Source: Clostridia bacterium
GTDB lineage: Bacteria; Bacillota; Clostridia; Christensenellales; Aristaeellaceae
Length of the DNA stretch: 33,814 nucleotides
Direction of reading: 5' to 3'
Assembly (NCBI GenBank): GCA_017541205.1
Contig: JAFXZO010000062.1
Location: forward strand, 1-33,814
Part shown: piece by piece, positions 6,020 to 13,965 of the stretch
Position numbering within the stretch: position 1 is the first letter of the stretch
How the letters are laid out: every line of letters begins with the position of its first letter
Made by a program: the position numbers and the translations under genes
Notes under the pieces: generated by a model
The model's database searches: none
What the model was told of the DNA's origin: nothing
Seen by the model: only the letters and a program-made list of their open reading frames with translations

Positions 6020-8305
6020 GTGAAGAAGCTGTTATCCGCGCTGCTTTCGTTGATGACGGCCGTTTCCTTTTTGCATGTGTCCGTTCCGAGCGCTTCCGCA
6101 GAGCTGAAGGAAGTGACCATCCTGGCCTACGTCTGCGGGGCGGACCTGGAAAGCGAGGAAGGCGAGGCCACCGGCGATATCCGGGAAATGATCTCCTCCG
6201 GGATCGGTAATTCCAGCGCGGTGACGGCCCTCATTGCCACGGGCGGCTCCACCAAATGGCACAATTACGGCATTTCTTCCCGGTCGGTGCAGTATTATCG
6301 GCTGGGGGCCAAAAGCCCGGAGCTGATCAAGGATGTGGGCAAGCGCAGCATGGGCGAAGCGGACACGCTGAGCGATTTTCTGCAATTCGGCATTTCCGCC
6401 GCGCCTGCCAAAAGGTATATCCTGGTCCTTTGGGATCATGGCGGCGGGCCGGTATACGGCCTGTGCAACGATGCGAACTATCGGGACGACAGCCTCTCCC
6501 TTTCCGAATTGCGCAGCGGGCTGGAAAAGGGCCTTGGCGGCGTTAAGCTGGACATCATCGGCTTTGACTGCTGCCTGATGAACTGCGTGGACCTGTGCGC
6601 CGATCTGTACGGCATTGCGGACAACGCGGTGCTCAGCCAGGAATTGGTGAACGGCACGGGCCTAAACTATGACGCGTGGATCAAGCCCATCGTGGACGAT
6701 CCCGCCCTGTCCACCCAGAAAATCGCCATGGCGATGGCGGAAACCTATGTGGAGGAAAACGCCCGGGGCCGCAACGCCAGCACGGCCACCATGTCCGTGA
6801 TCGCCATGGACAAAATGCCCGCGGTCATGGATGCGGCCAACGCGTTCAGCAGCGCCCTGTCCTCCCTGATGAAGACCAATGCGGCGGCCGTGATCCGCCT
6901 GCGCGCGGGCCTGACCTCCTTTGGCGAGTTCGCGGATTACGACGCGTCCGACCTGGTGGACCTGGAGGATATGTGCGACGCGTTCTCCGCGCTGCTGCCG
7001 CAGGAATGCGAGGAGCTCAAAAAAGCGGCGCGGCAGGCGGTGTGCTACAACTGCACCACCAACGATATCGCCTCCTACGCGCACGGGCTGTCCTTCTTTA
7101 TGCCCTATGAGACCGTTCGCAGCGACGGCAAGGAGATCCTTTCGCATTACAACACGGAGGACAGCGCGTACGCCAGCCTGGCCGTCACGATGGCCAGCCA
7201 GACGACGATGGGCGGCTATTCCTTCTCCGCGTCCAACTATACCCCGTACAGCTTCTATACCTGCGATGACTATTACGCGGGCGGCGCCTGCTCCGGCGCG
7301 CTGTGCGATATCTGGGACGGGTATTACGGCGATTACTGGAGCTTTAACGATATGTACGGCTACTGCGGCGGCGATATCTGGGCCGGGCTGGACAGCGCGT
7401 CCGGCTCCGTCTGGAACGGGTATTCCACCTCTTCCGGCATCTGGGACGGCTATGGCGGCGCTTCCGCAAGCTCTGCCGGCGCCGAGACCACCGCCACCGG
7501 GATCTGGGCCGGCCTGAACGAGCCCGTCGCAACGCCCGAACCCGCTTCCGCGTCCACGGCGCTTGGCAATATCTGGGCCGGGCTGCTCAATACCGGCGCG
7601 GATTACTATCAGCCCGGCGAAGAGAACCAGAACGTCCAGGAAGGCGTGAGCGAAGCGGTGCCCGCGGAGACGGTGCTCGAGGAAGCGAGCAGCTATTTCG
7701 CCACCGCCACCCTCAGCGCGCAGATGATCTATTCCGTCCAGCTCAACAAAACGGACCTGGACCACCTGTCCACCGCCAGCGGCGTGCTCAGCGTCCAAAA
7801 GGGCGATGAAGTGATCCGCCTGGGCGACCTGGGAAAGACCACGGTGGACTGGTCAACGGGCCTGATCTTCTCCATGTTCGACGGTTCCTGGCCCATGCTG
7901 GGCGGCCAGATGGTGCGCGCGGAATTCCTGTACGGGGATGAAGCGGGCAACGTTCGCTTCGTCATTCCCGCACGGATCAACGGGCTTAAAATGTATCTGC
8001 TGGGCAACCACACCGCCGAAGGAAAAACGGAGCTGCTGGGCGCGACCCAGGGCTATGACGAGAACGGCTTCGCGATCCGCGGCTATATTGCCCTCGATGC
8101 GGGCATGACCATTTATCCCCTGTTCACCGCCGTTGGCGCGGACGGAAGCGAACGCGAATACACGGGCGACGCCATCACCGTTTCACAGGACGGCTTGCAG
8201 CTCACCTGGAGCCGGATCCCCAGCGGCAGCTATCTCTACTGCTTCGGCCTTGCGGACCTGTCCGGCCAGGTGCATTACACCGATTCGATCGCGATCAGCT
8301 TCTGA
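6020..8305 (+). CDS. Secreted clostripain-like cysteine peptidase (family C11)
   Basis: The 761-residue product begins with a signal peptide (cleavage after SASA). The catalytic His140 lies in LWDHGGG and the catalytic Cys185 in GFDCCLMNC, at the spacing seen in C11 peptidases (clostripain cleaves after Arg; PmC11 after Lys/Arg). Residues about 30-400 form the peptidase domain. Residues 430-523 carry six spaced copies of a motif of the form [I/V]W-x-G-[Y/L], with Trp at 432, 454, 465, 475, 496 and 519. About 200 residues at the C-terminus form an extra, strand-rich domain. The start is GTG 6020 with AAAGGAGG nine bases before it. It ends the secreted-protein operon and is followed by a strong terminator. 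Specificity is inferred from the family. Confidence 0.9.
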   Translation: MKKLLSALLSLMTAVSFLHVSVPSASAELKEVTILAYVCGADLESEEGEATGDIREMISSGIGNSSAVTALIATGGSTKWHNYGISSRSVQYYRLGAKSPELIKDVGKRSMGEADTLSDFLQFGISAAPAKRYILVLWDHGGGPVYGLCNDANYRDDSLSLSELRSGLEKGLGGVKLDIIGFDCCLMNCVDLCADLYGIADNAVLSQELVNGTGLNYDAWIKPIVDDPALSTQKIAMAMAETYVEENARGRNASTATMSVIAMDKMPAVMDAANAFSSALSSLMKTNAAAVIRLRAGLTSFGEFADYDASDLVDLEDMCDAFSALLPQECEELKKAARQAVCYNCTTNDIASYAHGLSFFMPYETVRSDGKEILSHYNTEDSAYASLAVTMASQTTMGGYSFSASNYTPYSFYTCDDYYAGGACSGALCDIWDGYYGDYWSFNDMYGYCGGDIWAGLDSASGSVWNGYSTSSGIWDGYGGASASSAGAETTATGIWAGLNEPVATPEPASASTALGNIWAGLLNTGADYYQPGEENQNVQEGVSEAVPAETVLEEASSYFATATLSAQMIYSVQLNKTDLDHLSTASGVLSVQKGDEVIRLGDLGKTTVDWSTGLIFSMFDGSWPMLGGQMVRAEFLYGDEAGNVRFVIPARINGLKMYLLGNHTAEGKTELLGATQGYDENGFAIRGYIALDAGMTIYPLFTAVGADGSEREYTGDAITVSQDGLQLTWSRIPSGSYLYCFGLADLSGQVHYTDSIAISF
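7305..7590 (+). repeat. Six spaced Trp-Gly repeats inside the C11 peptidase
   Basis: The DNA codes for six copies of a short motif: DIWDGY, DIWAGL, SVWNGY, GIWDGY, GIWAGL and NIWAGL. They are separated by Ser/Ala/Gly/Tyr-rich linkers of 4-17 residues. It is not a known catalytic element of C11 peptidases. A binding or surface-attachment role is possible but not shown. Confidence 0.8.
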
Positions 8306-8330
8306 TTTTGAATTTCCCCCGTATATCACA

Positions 8331-8358
8331 AAAGCCCGCTTCGGCGGGCCTTTTATTT
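8331..8358 (+). terminator. Rho-independent terminator, bidirectional
   Basis: GCCCGC (8334-8339), loop TTCG, GCGGGC (8344-8349), then CTTTTATTT. AAA precedes the stem on the plus strand, so it can also stop minus-strand transcripts coming from the acylphosphatase gene. Confidence 0.93.
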
Positions 8359-8373
8359 GCGCGGATCGGAGGA

Positions 8374-8652
8374 TCACTGCACATGGAACCCTCTTTCGTA
8401 GGGCTGAATGGGCAGCGGGGTGATTTCGGACTTTTCGATGTGGAGATGCGGCTGGCTTTTGAGCTGGATGAGCAGCTTTCTCAGCTGCGATGTGCCGCCC
8501 TGCGCTTCCAGGAGCACGCTCCCGTCCGAAAGGTTTCTGACCCATCCGGTCAGATACAGCTTGCGGGCCAGATAGAGCGCCGTATAGCGAAAGCCCACAT
8601 GCTGCACCTGGCCGAAAAAGCGGACGCGCCACCTTGCCTGTGTTTCGCTCAT
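8374..8652 (-). CDS. acyP: Acylphosphatase
   Basis: The 92-residue protein has the acylphosphatase signature. GQVQHVGFR supplies the catalytic Arg (canonical GxVQGVGFR, here with His in place of the first Gly) and GWVRNLSDG supplies the catalytic Asn. The enzyme hydrolyses acyl phosphates such as acetyl phosphate and 1,3-bisphosphoglycerate in the cytosol. The open frame extends upstream to 8757, but ATG 8652 has GAGGAAG at good spacing and gives normal family length. The gene lies downstream of ptsI in the same direction, but a terminator at 8738-8772 intervenes. A GC-rich hairpin (about 8667-8696) lies directly upstream of the gene, and I see no clear promoter. Confidence 0.93.
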   Translation of the reverse strand: MSETQARWRVRFFGQVQHVGFRYTALYLARKLYLTGWVRNLSDGSVLLEAQGGTSQLRKLLIQLKSQPHLHIEKSEITPLPIQPYERGFHVQ

Positions 8653-8737
8653 GCTTCTTCCTCGGAAAAATGAACCCGCCCGGGCAGGGGGCCCGAGCGG
8701 GCGGAATCCATAGTTTATCGTATGATCGAATGAGAAG

Positions 8738-8772
8738 AAAAAAGCAGATGGTTTCATACCCCATCCGCTTTT
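8738..8772 (-). terminator. Rho-independent terminator of the PTS operon
   Basis: Read on the minus strand, AAAAGCGGATGG (8772-8761) pairs with CCATCTGCTTTT (8751-8740) through one G-U pair, and the T-run continues to 8738. It lies about 75 bases after the ptsI stop. A further 10-bp stem-loop (GGGGGAAACC at 8831-8822 with GGTTTCCTCC at 8798-8789) lies between it and the ptsI stop. Confidence 0.85.
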
Positions 8773-8846
8773 CTCGGAAGGGGGCCTGGAGGAAACCGCT
8801 CTTTGAGCTTCAAAGAAAGGTTTCCCCCAGCAAGTCTTCTAAAAGA

Positions 8847-10526
8847 TCAGATCGTGTTTTCGTCGCTGAGCAGGTCTGACAGCAGCTTTTCTTTGACGAG
8901 GGATACGTTGGTTTCCCGGATCTTTTGCCGAAGGGGCAGGACGGAGCGGGGAGAGACGGACAGTTCGTCGATGCCGATGGAGAGGAAGGTCTCCGTCAGG
9001 CTCAGATCAGCCCCGAGCTCGCCGCAGATGCCCACCCAGACGCCGTTCTTATGCGCGTTGTCGCAAACCATTTTGAGGGCGCGGAGCACGGCGGGATGAT
9101 GCGGGTTATAGAAGCGGCCCAGGTCCGCGTTCTGGCGGTCGCAGGCCAGGGTGTACTGGGTCAGGTCGTTGGTGCCGCAGGAGAAGAAATCCACTTCCTT
9201 GGCAAGCCGGTCGCTCATCAGCACGGCGGCGGGGGTTTCGATCATGATGCCGATCTCCACATCGTCGCTGAAGGGGATGCCCTCTCTGGTCAGCTCCTCC
9301 CGGACGCGCTCGCACATCTTCTTGGCTTCCTTCACTTCCCACACGCTGGTGACCATGGGGAACATGATGCCAAGCTTGCCGAACGCGCTGGCCCGGTACA
9401 GGGCGCGCAGCTGGGTATGGAAGATTTCGGGGCGGTTCAGGCAGATGCGCAGGGCGCGGTTGCCCAGGGCCGGGTTTTCTTCCTTGGGCATGTTAAAATA
9501 GCCGATCTGCTTATCCGCGCCGATGTCCAGCGTGCGGATCACCACTTCCTTGCCGCCCATATCGCTCAGGGCTTTTTTATAGGCTTCAAACTGGTAATCC
9601 TCGGTGGGATAATCGTCGCAGTTGAGATAGAGGAATTCGCTGCGGAAGAGGCCCACGCCGCCCGCGTCGTTGCCCAGCACCGCGGCAACATCATCGGGGG
9701 AGCCGATGTTGCAGTACACACGGATGCTTTGGCCGTCCAGCGTTTCATTGGGCTGGCCCTTCAGCTTTTCCAGCATTTCCCGCGTCTTTTTCTGCTCTTC
9801 CATCTTTTTGAGCAGATGGGCCTTCGTATCGGCGTCAGCCTCGATGACCACGCTGCCGGTGCTGCCGTCGATGATGACCTCGCGGCCTTCGTATTCGGGC
9901 TTCAGCTGATTGCCCACGCCGATGATGGCGGGGATGCCCATGGTGCGGGCGAGGATGGCGGTATGGCTGGAGCCGGAGCCGCCCTCGGTGATGAAGCCAA
10001 GGATCTTGCTCTTGTCCAGCTGCACCGTTTCGCTGGGGGCCAGATCATCCGCCGCCAGGATCACGGGCACGGGCGAATCAATGCCGCCCTGCACCACGCC
10101 GGTGAGCGCGGAAATGATGCGGCCGGATACGTCCTTCACGTCCGCGGCGCGGGCCTGGAAATACGCGTCCTCCATGGCGGCGAACATTTCGGCGAACTGC
10201 GCCGCGGTATCGGTCACGGCGGCCTCGGCGTTCAGCTTCGTTTCCTGGATGGCGGTCTGGATGGCTTCTTCGTATTCCATGTCCTCCGCCATCATTTGGT
10301 GGGTTTCAAACAGCAGCGCCGCTTCGTCGCCGGCCTCGGCGCGGGCCTTTTCGGCCAGTTCGCCCAGCTGCTCGATGGCCTTTTCCTGCGCGGCCTTGAA
10401 GCGCGTCCATTCGGCGTCCGTATCCTCCACCTCATAGCGGCGAATGGTGGATTTCGCGCGTTGATAGAAGTACAGCGGGCCGAGGGCTACGCCGGTGGAT
10501 ACGCCTTTTCCTTGAATGGAGATCAT
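8847..10526 (-). CDS. ptsI: PTS Enzyme I (phosphoenolpyruvate-protein phosphotransferase)
   Basis: The 559-residue protein autophosphorylates from phosphoenolpyruvate and passes the phosphate to HPr. The N-terminal phosphohistidine is His188 in GSGSSHTAILART; E. coli EI uses His189. The PEP-binding domain has GLFRSEFLY, IMIETPAA, GTNDLTQYTLACDR and the catalytic Cys in GICGELG, all as expected. Length matches the family (about 570). ATG 10526 is preferred over the upstream in-frame starts because GAGGAGGAGG precedes it. It is the last gene of the scrA-ptsH-(secreted)-ptsI unit. It is unusual for EI to sit in a sugar-specific locus with a secreted-protein gene between it and HPr. Confidence 0.97.
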   Translation of the reverse strand: MISIQGKGVSTGVALGPLYFYQRAKSTIRRYEVEDTDAEWTRFKAAQEKAIEQLGELAEKARAEAGDEAALLFETHQMMAEDMEYEEAIQTAIQETKLNAEAAVTDTAAQFAEMFAAMEDAYFQARAADVKDVSGRIISALTGVVQGGIDSPVPVILAADDLAPSETVQLDKSKILGFITEGGSGSSHTAILARTMGIPAIIGVGNQLKPEYEGREVIIDGSTGSVVIEADADTKAHLLKKMEEQKKTREMLEKLKGQPNETLDGQSIRVYCNIGSPDDVAAVLGNDAGGVGLFRSEFLYLNCDDYPTEDYQFEAYKKALSDMGGKEVVIRTLDIGADKQIGYFNMPKEENPALGNRALRICLNRPEIFHTQLRALYRASAFGKLGIMFPMVTSVWEVKEAKKMCERVREELTREGIPFSDDVEIGIMIETPAAVLMSDRLAKEVDFFSCGTNDLTQYTLACDRQNADLGRFYNPHHPAVLRALKMVCDNAHKNGVWVGICGELGADLSLTETFLSIGIDELSVSPRSVLPLRQKIRETNVSLVKEKLLSDLLSDENTI

Positions 10527-10573
10527 GGGAATCCTCCTCCTCAACTTTCATTTGCTTATGCCGGTTTGGAGCG

Positions 10574-11194
10574 TTACAGCCAGAAATAATTCAGCAATGC
10601 CTGCTCCGCGGCTTCCAAATTTTCGGCGGTGGCGGTAATGGTGATCATGTACTTGTTCTGCAAAAAGGAAAACTGGATCGCGGCGATATCGATAATGCCC
10701 ATGAAGCTGTATTCGATGCGGTAGCAGGCCATATCGCGGCCGTCGACGGTGATGCTGGATATTTCAAACGAATTGACGGTCAGACTGGCGGCGTTCAGGT
10801 TTTGCTTGATTCCGTCAGCCTGCGATTCATAGAACGCTTTCATACCCAGCACTTCCAGGATCAGGGCATTGGTTCCAAGATACGTCACTTCGGCGCCGAC
10901 ATTGTCAAACCCGTTCGACGCTGTGGCGCGCATGATCGTCACCGTGCCGAGCTCTTCCAGATTTTTTACCGAATCTTCTTCCATCATGGCTTTGGCGAGT
11001 TTATCGGTGCTGTCCAGCTCTTCCTGTGAGGAGTACTTCCAGCCTTCCCCGCGGAAGCCAAAGCCCATATACGCGTTGGAATAGGTATCTCCTTCGATCA
11101 CGCCCATGGCTTCCGACAGCGTCGCCTCTGAGAACGCATGGAAGGCGGCGAACAGCAGCATCAGCGCCAGGGAAAACGAGAGCAGCTTTTTCAT
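10574..11194 (-). CDS. Secreted protein of unknown function between ptsH and ptsI
   Basis: The 206-residue protein starts with MKKLLSFSL and has a signal peptide ending near AFHAFSEA, so it should be exported. After it, NAYMGFGFRGEGWKY matches the opening of PsbP/DUF1795-like small secreted domains common in clostridia (compare the proteins at 4819 and 5430). The C-terminal half alternates strands and ends NYFWL. No catalytic motif is visible. The frame is open back to 11332, but the signal peptide and a weak AAGGGACGG upstream fix the start at 11194. It lies 73 bases after ptsH (with a strong hairpin between) and 47 before ptsI, in the same direction. No PTS role is known for such a protein. 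Confidence 0.7.
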   Translation of the reverse strand: MKKLLSFSLALMLLFAAFHAFSEATLSEAMGVIEGDTYSNAYMGFGFRGEGWKYSSQEELDSTDKLAKAMMEEDSVKNLEELGTVTIMRATASNGFDNVGAEVTYLGTNALILEVLGMKAFYESQADGIKQNLNAASLTVNSFEISSITVDGRDMACYRIEYSFMGIIDIAAIQFSFLQNKYMITITATAENLEAAEQALLNYFWL

Positions 11195-11227
11195 GGTGTT
11201 CCGTCCCTTCTTTTGTTCAAATACAGC

Positions 11228-11256
11228 GGACGGCTGTCCATGGGGGACAGCCGTCC
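11228..11256 (-). other. 12-bp perfect hairpin just after ptsH
   Basis: GGACGGCTGTCC (11228-11239) and GGACAGCCGTCC (11245-11256) form a perfect stem with a five-base loop. On the minus strand it is followed by GCTGTATTTG, which is not a clean U-tract. It is best read as an mRNA 3'-end stabiliser or partial terminator that lets more HPr than EI be made. Confidence 0.65.
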
Positions 11257-11267
11257 ACAGGATCGAT

Positions 11268-11525
11268 TTACAGATTGGCCTTGAAGAACGCTTCGATGGC
11301 GGCGGCGGCGGTGTCTTCGTCCGCGCCCTCAATGGTGACCTTCACGGTGTCGCCCTGCTTGATGCCCATGCCCATGAGGGCCATGAGCTTCAAGGCGTTC
11401 ACGGATTTTTCACCCTTGGCCACGGTGACGGTGGACGTATACTTTTTGATCTCCTTGACCAGGACGCCGGCGGGACGGGCATGGATGCCCACAGGATCGG
11501 TGATGGTGTACTCGAAAGACTTCAT
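11268..11525 (-). CDS. ptsH: HPr phosphocarrier protein with Lys at position 46
   Basis: The 85-residue protein carries phosphate from Enzyme I to EIIA. The phosphohistidine is His15 in DPVGIHARPAG. The second family signature normally reads VN-A-K-S-I-M, with Ser46 as the target of HPr kinase. Here it reads SVNALKLMALMGMG, so Lys occupies position 46 and no Ser aligns. This protein therefore should not form HPr(Ser-P), the usual coregulator of catabolite repression in Bacillota. Length and the rest of the fold are normal. AAGGAGG before ATG 11525 is strong. It lies between scrA and a secreted-protein gene, and hairpins flank it on both sides. Confidence 0.95.
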   Translation of the reverse strand: MKSFEYTITDPVGIHARPAGVLVKEIKKYTSTVTVAKGEKSVNALKLMALMGMGIKQGDTVKVTIEGADEDTAAAAIEAFFKANL

Positions 11526-11548
11526 GGACTGTTCCTCCTTCTATTTTG

Positions 11549-11563
11549 TTCCGCTTCGCGGAA
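11549..11563 (-). other. Short hairpin in the ptsH leader
   Basis: TTCCGC (11549-11554) and GCGGAA (11558-11563) form a 6-bp stem with a three-base loop, 12 bases upstream of the ptsH ribosome site. The rest of the scrA-ptsH gap holds a GGGGGAAACC element similar to one after ptsI and a CGGAG/CTCCG hairpin. No second promoter is convincing. Confidence 0.45.
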
Positions 11564-11654
11564 GTTCATTCAGTGTACGGAAAAATGTACGATCAAAATA
11601 CAGCTTTCTTGGAAGGGTTTCCCCCGGAGAACTCCGTTCCCCGTTCTTCCGTCC

Positions 11655-13823
11655 TTACTTCGCGCCGCACTCGACGCCTTCCAGGTCGTCGGAGTTGGTG
11701 AGCAGCACGGCCACGGTATCGCTGTAGCCGGCGGCCTTGATCTTGGCGCGGTCAAAGATGATGAGGGGCTGGCCCGCCTTCACTGCGTCGCCTTCCTTGA
11801 CCAGGCAGGTGAAGCCGTCGCCCTTCATGTTCACGGTATCCACGCCCACGTGGATCAGCATTTCCATGCCGTTTGCTTCGATGCCGACCGCGTGCTGGCT
11901 TTCCGCGACGGAGGAGATGGTGCCGTCGAAGGGGGCGACCACCTTATCGTCGCTGGGCTGGATGCCGACGCCGTCGCCCAATACGCCGGAGGCGAAGGTA
12001 TCGTCGGGGATCTGGTCCCGGGCGATCACGGCGCCCTTGACGGGCTGGAGCACGTTGCCCGCGGCGCAGCGGATGACGCTGACGGTGGGCACTTCGATCG
12101 CAGGCGCTGCGGGCGCGGCGGCAGCGGCCTCCGGCTGCTCTTCCTTCCAGATCGCGGTGGTGAGCGCAAAGGCGACGCCGGCGGCGATCAGGAGCTCCAC
12201 GATGTACATCAGGGTATTGTTCACGGCGGGGATGCCGGGGATGCCGGTGACGCCGTAAGTGGTGGCGCCGAAGGCCACGGTTTCGCCCGCGGCGTTGGTG
12301 CCGTGCAGGAAGGTCGCGAACAGGGAGCCCGCCGCGCCGCCGACCATGCCGCAGATGAAGGGCTTCATGAAGCGGAAGTTGATACCGAAGATGGCCGGCT
12401 CCGTGATGCCCAGGGAGGCGGACAGGGAGGAGGGCAGGGCAACGGACTTGGTCTTCTGGTTGCGCACCTTGAGCGCCACCGCCAAGCAGGCGCCGAACTG
12501 GGCAAAGTTGGCGGCGGAGGCGATGGGCATCCAGGTGTTGACGCCGGTGGAGGCGATCATGCCTGCTTCAATGACGTTGAACATATGGTGCAGGCCCATG
12601 ACCACCGTCCAGGGATAGATGGCGCCCATGACCGTCGCGCCGATACCGCCCGTCTTGGTGACCAGCCATTCGGCGCCTGCCAGCACCCAGTTTTCCAGGA
12701 TGGAGAAGATCGGGCCGATGATCATGAAGGTGACGAAGGCCGTGACCAGCACGGTGCACAGCGGCGTCACAAACAGGTCGATCATTTCCGGCACATGCTT
12801 ATGCAGCCACTTCTCGATCAGGCACATGAACCAGACCGCCAGGATCACGGGGATCACGTGGCCCTGATAGCCGACCTGGGAGATGCCGATGCTGCCAAAG
12901 AGGTTCCATTTTTTGATGCCGCCCACTTCTTCGACGGTGTGGTTCGCTTTGATATGCTCCCAGATCCCGTCGGAGAGGCTCAGCGCTGCGTCCGGATCGT
13001 CTGCCGTCGGGCGGGGGAAGGAGGGCATGCTGCTCAGCTGCGTGGGCGCGATGTTGCCGTCCACCGTGCCGTCCAGGCCGTCCAGGGTGGTCAGATAGGC
13101 GTCCAGGCTGCCTCCCGGCAGGAGCAGAATCTCATCCTCCGTCAATTCGAGGCTGCCCATGGCGTCCCGCACATATTCCACGGAGATTGGCTCGTTAAAT
13201 TTGAGCGACACCTCCTTCACGTTGCCGGCGTTCCAGGCATTCAGCAGGGCGGGATGCACCAGCATCAGGCCGATGACGGCGCCCAGGAAGATATTGCCGC
13301 CGAAAACGCGGGCCGCGGAAATGGCGACCAGCACGGGCAGCAGGGCAAACGCGGTGTTCGCGACCAGATCCAGGAAGGCGAACCAGCCGGTATTCGCAAA
13401 GGCGGGCCAGAATTTCGGGATCGCTTCGACCAGACCCATCATGAGGCCCGAGGCCACGATGGCGGGCAGGATGGGAACGAAGATGTCGCCCGGGGTTTTG
13501 AGGATCTTCTTCCACCAGGGCATCTTGGAGGCGGCCGCCGCCTTCACATCGTCCTTGGTGGCGGCGGAAGCGCCGGTCACGGACAGGAATTCATCGTAGA
13601 CCTTGTTGACCGTGCCGGTGCCGATGATGAGCTGCAATTGTCCGTTGGACTCGAACATGCCCTTCACGCCGTCCACGTTCTCCAGGGCTTTCTTGTTCAC
13701 CTTGCCGTTGTCCGCGATGACCAGGCGGAGTCTGGTCGCGCAGTGCGCCGCGCTGATGACGTTGGAACCGCCGCCGATATTGGCCGCGATTTCCTCAGCG
13801 CATTTTCTGTAGTCGAGCGCCAT
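11655..13823 (-). CDS. scrA: Sucrose-type PTS transporter EIIBCA with a large EIIC insertion
   Basis: The 722-residue permease should import and phosphorylate sucrose (product sucrose 6-phosphate). Residues 1-85 are EIIB with Cys28 in SAAHCATRLRLV, the sucrose-subgroup form (trehalose EIIB has THCVTRLRF). Residues about 105-580 are EIIC with many membrane spans. Residues about 590-722 are EIIA (Crr-like), with His658 in LIHVGVD and a second His in SQHAVGIE. The usual EIIC reads from the segment HPALLNA almost directly to WNLFG; here about 105 residues (201-305), acidic and Pro-rich in part, are inserted. AAGGAGGG precedes ATG 13823. It has its own promoter and heads the ptsH-ptsI unit. Sugar specificity is inferred from sequence and neighbours. 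Confidence 0.9.
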   Translation of the reverse strand: MALDYRKCAEEIAANIGGGSNVISAAHCATRLRLVIADNGKVNKKALENVDGVKGMFESNGQLQLIIGTGTVNKVYDEFLSVTGASAATKDDVKAAAASKMPWWKKILKTPGDIFVPILPAIVASGLMMGLVEAIPKFWPAFANTGWFAFLDLVANTAFALLPVLVAISAARVFGGNIFLGAVIGLMLVHPALLNAWNAGNVKEVSLKFNEPISVEYVRDAMGSLELTEDEILLLPGGSLDAYLTTLDGLDGTVDGNIAPTQLSSMPSFPRPTADDPDAALSLSDGIWEHIKANHTVEEVGGIKKWNLFGSIGISQVGYQGHVIPVILAVWFMCLIEKWLHKHVPEMIDLFVTPLCTVLVTAFVTFMIIGPIFSILENWVLAGAEWLVTKTGGIGATVMGAIYPWTVVMGLHHMFNVIEAGMIASTGVNTWMPIASAANFAQFGACLAVALKVRNQKTKSVALPSSLSASLGITEPAIFGINFRFMKPFICGMVGGAAGSLFATFLHGTNAAGETVAFGATTYGVTGIPGIPAVNNTLMYIVELLIAAGVAFALTTAIWKEEQPEAAAAAPAAPAIEVPTVSVIRCAAGNVLQPVKGAVIARDQIPDDTFASGVLGDGVGIQPSDDKVVAPFDGTISSVAESQHAVGIEANGMEMLIHVGVDTVNMKGDGFTCLVKEGDAVKAGQPLIIFDRAKIKAAGYSDTVAVLLTNSDDLEGVECGAK

Positions 13824-13901
13824 TCAGGGATCCCTCCTTTTTAATTTTCCATTTCTTGTCATATTTGGAACAAAACCAGACAAATCTGCACGGATATAGA
13901 T

Positions 13902-13930
13902 ATTATACTGGATTCTTTGCCTGTTGTAAA
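13902..13930 (-). promoter_or_regulatory. Sigma-A promoter of scrA-ptsH-ptsI
   Basis: On the minus strand TTTACA (13930-13925), 17 bases, TATAAT (13907-13902): close to consensus. It lies in an AT-rich 140-base gap about 80 bases upstream of scrA. I see no antiterminator (RAT-type) hairpin in the leader, nor a clear LacI-type palindrome. Confidence 0.8.
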
Positions 13931-13965
13931 TGGATAATTATTGCCTATTTTGCACAAAAGAGCAA

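Noticed and set aside
8667-8696. GC-rich hairpin as terminator of the PTS operon
   Set aside because: It has an 11-bp stem with one mismatch but only a distant T-run. The AT-flanked hairpin at 8738-8772 is a much better terminator and comes first in the direction of transcription.
11655-13823. Trehalose or glucose specificity of the EIIBCA
   Set aside because: The EIIB motif AAHCATRLRLV and the EIIC segment GYQGHVIPV fit the sucrose subgroup, and fructokinase and GH13_4 neighbours agree. Not excluded experimentally.
11106-13844. 912-codon open frame on the plus strand
   Set aside because: It is antisense to scrA, ptsH and the secreted protein, is rich in His/Gly/Asp without family motifs, and has no ribosome site. 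It results from high GC in the third codon position of the real genes.
13824-13965. Antiterminator (RAT/terminator) control of scrA
   Set aside because: I could not find a RAT-type stem overlapping a terminator in the leader; only a standard promoter is visible.
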